Program-made: the position numbers and the translations under genes
In this document: positions 62,735 to 64,000 of the stretch, piece by piece
Position numbering within the stretch: position 1 is the stretch's first letter
Layout: every line of letters starts with the position of its first letter
Notes under the pieces: model-generated
Seen by the model: only the letters and a program-made list of their open reading frames with translations
Database searches by the model: none
What the model was told of the DNA's origin: nothing
Source: Streptomyces cupreus
Lineage (GTDB): Bacteria > Actinomycetota > Actinomycetes > Streptomycetales > Streptomycetaceae
Length of the DNA: 64,000 nt
NCBI RefSeq assembly: GCF_014257025.1
Contig: NZ_JACMSF010000036.1
Coordinates: 30,359 to 94,358 of the forward strand
Reading direction: 5' to 3'

Positions 62735-63610
62735 GTGGACCTCAACCGCTACCAGCAAGCCGCCATCAAGACCCTCCAAGAGCCCGCGCCAGGGACTGAC
62801 CCCATCGTGGTGCCCCTGCTCGGCCTCACCGGCGAGGTCGGCTCCCTCGCCACCGCCTACAAGAAGCGCCTGCGTGACGGGCCCGGCCTCGCCTCAGGGA
62901 AGCAGCACCTGCGCGAAGAACTTGGCGACGTCCTGTGGTACGTCGCCGCTCTCGCCCACCGCTTCGACCTCGACCTCGAAGATGTCGCCGCCGCCAACCT
63001 CGTCAAGATCAGCGACCGGTGGCGCACCACCCCTGACGCCGATCGCATCACCTTCGACGCCCACTTCCCCGAGGCCGAGCGGCTCCCACGGCAGGCCACC
63101 CTCACCTTCACCCTCCAGCAGCGCGACCGCGACGGGCGTACCGTCGCCGTCCTGACCCACAACGGCGTCCCCTGCGGAGACCCGCTGACCGACGCATCCC
63201 ACATCGACGACGACTACCGATTCCACGACATCTTCCATCTCGCCCACGCCACCGTCCTGGGCTGGTCACCCGTCTCCCGCTTCCTGCTGCGCTGCAAGCG
63301 CAAGAGCGACCCCAAGACCGACGAGGCCGAGGACGGCGGCCGTGCCATCGCCATCGAGGAGGGCATCTCGGCCCTCGTCTTCTCCTACGCGGCCCGCCAC
63401 GGGTTCTTCGAGAACGTCCGCCACATCGACCACGAACTCATCAAGACCATCGCCTCCATGACTTCCCACCTTGAAGTCAGCGTTCTGCGCTCCGCCGACT
63501 GGGAGCAGGCGATCATGACGGGATACGACGCCTGGCGGAAGCTCCGCGCCCAAGGCGGCGGAACCGTACACCTGGATCTCGACGAGCAGACCCTGACGGT
63601 TGAGTCGTAG
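62735..63610 (+). CDS. MazG-like nucleotide pyrophosphohydrolase with extra C-terminal domain
   Basis: The 291-residue protein has a MazG-type N-terminal domain (GLTGEVGSLATAYKKRL, Glu34; EELGDVLWYVAAL with Glu62 and Asp65). The usual second acid of the first ExxE is Ser37. The C-terminal half carries YRFHDIFHLAHATVLGWSP, with an HxxxH pattern, and AIAIEEGISALVFSYA. The GTG at 62735 follows GGGAGGA. It may clear or supply a (d)NMP for the thymidylate-synthase-like enzyme; this is inferred. It is divergent from the ACP operon. Confidence 0.8.
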   Translation: MDLNRYQQAAIKTLQEPAPGTDPIVVPLLGLTGEVGSLATAYKKRLRDGPGLASGKQHLREELGDVLWYVAALAHRFDLDLEDVAAANLVKISDRWRTTPDADRITFDAHFPEAERLPRQATLTFTLQQRDRDGRTVAVLTHNGVPCGDPLTDASHIDDDYRFHDIFHLAHATVLGWSPVSRFLLRCKRKSDPKTDEAEDGGRAIAIEEGISALVFSYAARHGFFENVRHIDHELIKTIASMTSHLEVSVLRSADWEQAIMTGYDAWRKLRAQGGGTVHLDLDEQTLTVES

Positions 63611-63893
63611 CACAAGGCGCTGCTGGATCCCAGGGCGAAGACCTCCGCGGTGACCTACCGCTACCCCACGGGGAACGATCACTCGATTCACGAGAAGTGA
63701 TCTTCAAGGCACTGAGTCGCGCCTTATCAGACCCACTCGTGAACCGACTCGATTGCCCCCTGCGCCCGGTCCGCACCCAGTCCGCAAGACACCCGCTCAA
63801 GACCGTCGCACCCCATCGCCACCAATCACCAAAAGACCAGGTCAGCGACCCACAGGAAAGATCCCCGCAGGTCACCGACCCGGCCCATTACTA
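63611..63893. other. Right-end non-coding region of the element
   Basis: No gene is seen in about 280 bp. The MazG-like frame continues open for 29 codons after its TAG, to 63700. TTCACGAG and CTCGTGAA form an inverted pair flanking about 63690-63745, possibly integrase arm sites. The right attachment repeat follows. Confidence 0.4.
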
Positions 63894-63914
63894 GGAGACC
63901 AAGAAGGCCTGATC
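63894..63914 (+). repeat. attR: right copy of the 21-bp attachment repeat
   Basis: GGAGACCAAGAAGGC, then C, then TGATC. It would encode ETKKA-stop but has no gene upstream. It differs from attL at one base (C for T). Chromosomal sequence that once followed sodN starts beyond it, with a weak CCCC-GAA-GGGG hairpin (63975-63985) that may be the former sodN terminator. Confidence 0.85.
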
Positions 63915-64000
63915 CAGGACCTGTTCGGATCGCCGCGACCGGCGGTCGGTGCACCATCGCAGGTCGACGGGCATCCCCGAAGGGGCCCGGCCGTATCACT

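Larger units (their letters stand above)
44973..63914. mobile_element. Integrative mobilizable element inserted at the 3' end of sodN
   Basis: A 21-bp repeat (20/21 identical) bounds 18.9 kb with integrase, XRE regulator, excisionase-like protein, DUF3631 ATPase, MobC-like protein, relaxase and cargo. Integrase and excisionase are at the left end, as in many such elements. No FtsK/TraB-type translocase is seen, so transfer would need a helper. The right repeat carries another copy of the sodN end (ETKKA-stop), now without a gene. Parts of the cargo (about 56.6-58.5 kb) have lower GC than the rest. Confidence 0.85.

Noticed and set aside
63611..63700. Readthrough extension of the MazG-like protein
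   Set aside because: The frame stays open for 29 codons after TAG, but chance is enough in this base composition and no recoding signal is seen.
44973..63914. Full conjugative element (AICE) with FtsK/TraB-type transfer
   Set aside because: No FtsK/TraB, Spd or replication initiator of RepSA type is seen among the element genes; only relaxase and MobC, so it is called mobilizable.

Overview
The window is actinobacterial chromosome, almost certainly Streptomyces. It has very high GC with G/C-rich third positions, frequent GTG starts, a four-gene conservon (cvnABCD), a nickel superoxide dismutase (sodN) with its maturation protease, a multifunctional 2-oxoglutarate decarboxylase/dehydrogenase, a HAIR-type site before lon, and a typical Streptomyces intergenic repeat. 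From memory the gene order from the FtsW/PBP pair through the conservon, lon, kgd, malic enzyme and sodN resembles the S. coelicolor core chromosome. I could not check this.

Core chromosome, 1-44.99 kb. 1-5.4 kb: a partial dual-specificity phosphatase, a lipoprotein coupled to a sensor kinase, and an FtsW/RodA plus class B PBP pair. 5.5-9.9 kb: a DUF3291 protein, a Uma2-type nuclease-fold protein, two divergent ferritin-fold di-iron proteins (one AurF-like) and a TetR regulator. 10-16.6 kb: an NlpC/P60 hydrolase converging on a conservon whose last gene is a styrene-monooxygenase-type flavoenzyme. 16.9-26.1 kb: a PP2C-like protein, a MarR regulator, a GH25 lysozyme, lon, a broken GNAT gene, a sulfatase and a spermidine-synthase-like protein. 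26.3-32.4 kb: a two-component system, kgd and a DUF6104 protein. 33.4-39.2 kb: a DUF4097/PadR pair, a 100-bp tandem repeat, a small HTH/Clp-N pair, a quinone-oxidoreductase-type dehydrogenase and malic enzyme. 39.8-42.6 kb: a polar amino acid (glutamate-type) ABC transporter. 42.6-45.0 kb: a methyltransferase, a CGNR zinc-finger regulator, sodX and sodN.

Integrated element, 44.97-63.91 kb. A 21-bp direct repeat (20/21 identical) spans the last codons and stop of sodN and recurs 18.9 kb downstream. It brackets a tyrosine integrase (abutting the left repeat), an XRE regulator, an excisionase-like protein, a DUF3631 ATPase, a MobC-like protein and a relaxase. No FtsK/TraB translocase is visible, so this looks like a mobilizable integrative element that uses the 3' end of sodN, rather than a tRNA, as its site and restores the sodN coding end.

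Element cargo. One block is HAD / methyltransferase / degenerate kinase-fold / unknown protein, with an XRE-TPR regulator and a NUDIX hydrolase. A second block of visibly lower GC carries a HEPN-RES toxin-like protein and a membrane-anchored coiled-coil protein. The third block, 58.65-63.61 kb, is the most interesting. It has a protein of the 5-hmdU DNA kinase helical / alpha-glutamyl-putrescinyl-thymine pyrophosphorylase type and a thymidylate-synthase-fold protein that keeps the uracil-type Asn but has a shifted Cys. It also has an orphan acyl carrier protein, an XRE regulator and an ImmA/IrrE protease in one translationally coupled run, plus a MazG-like protein with an extra C-terminal domain. 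In phages such enzymes hypermodify thymine. Here they sit under XRE/ImmA-type control on a mobile element, which suggests a pyrimidine-modification or nucleotide-based defence system. That function is inference.
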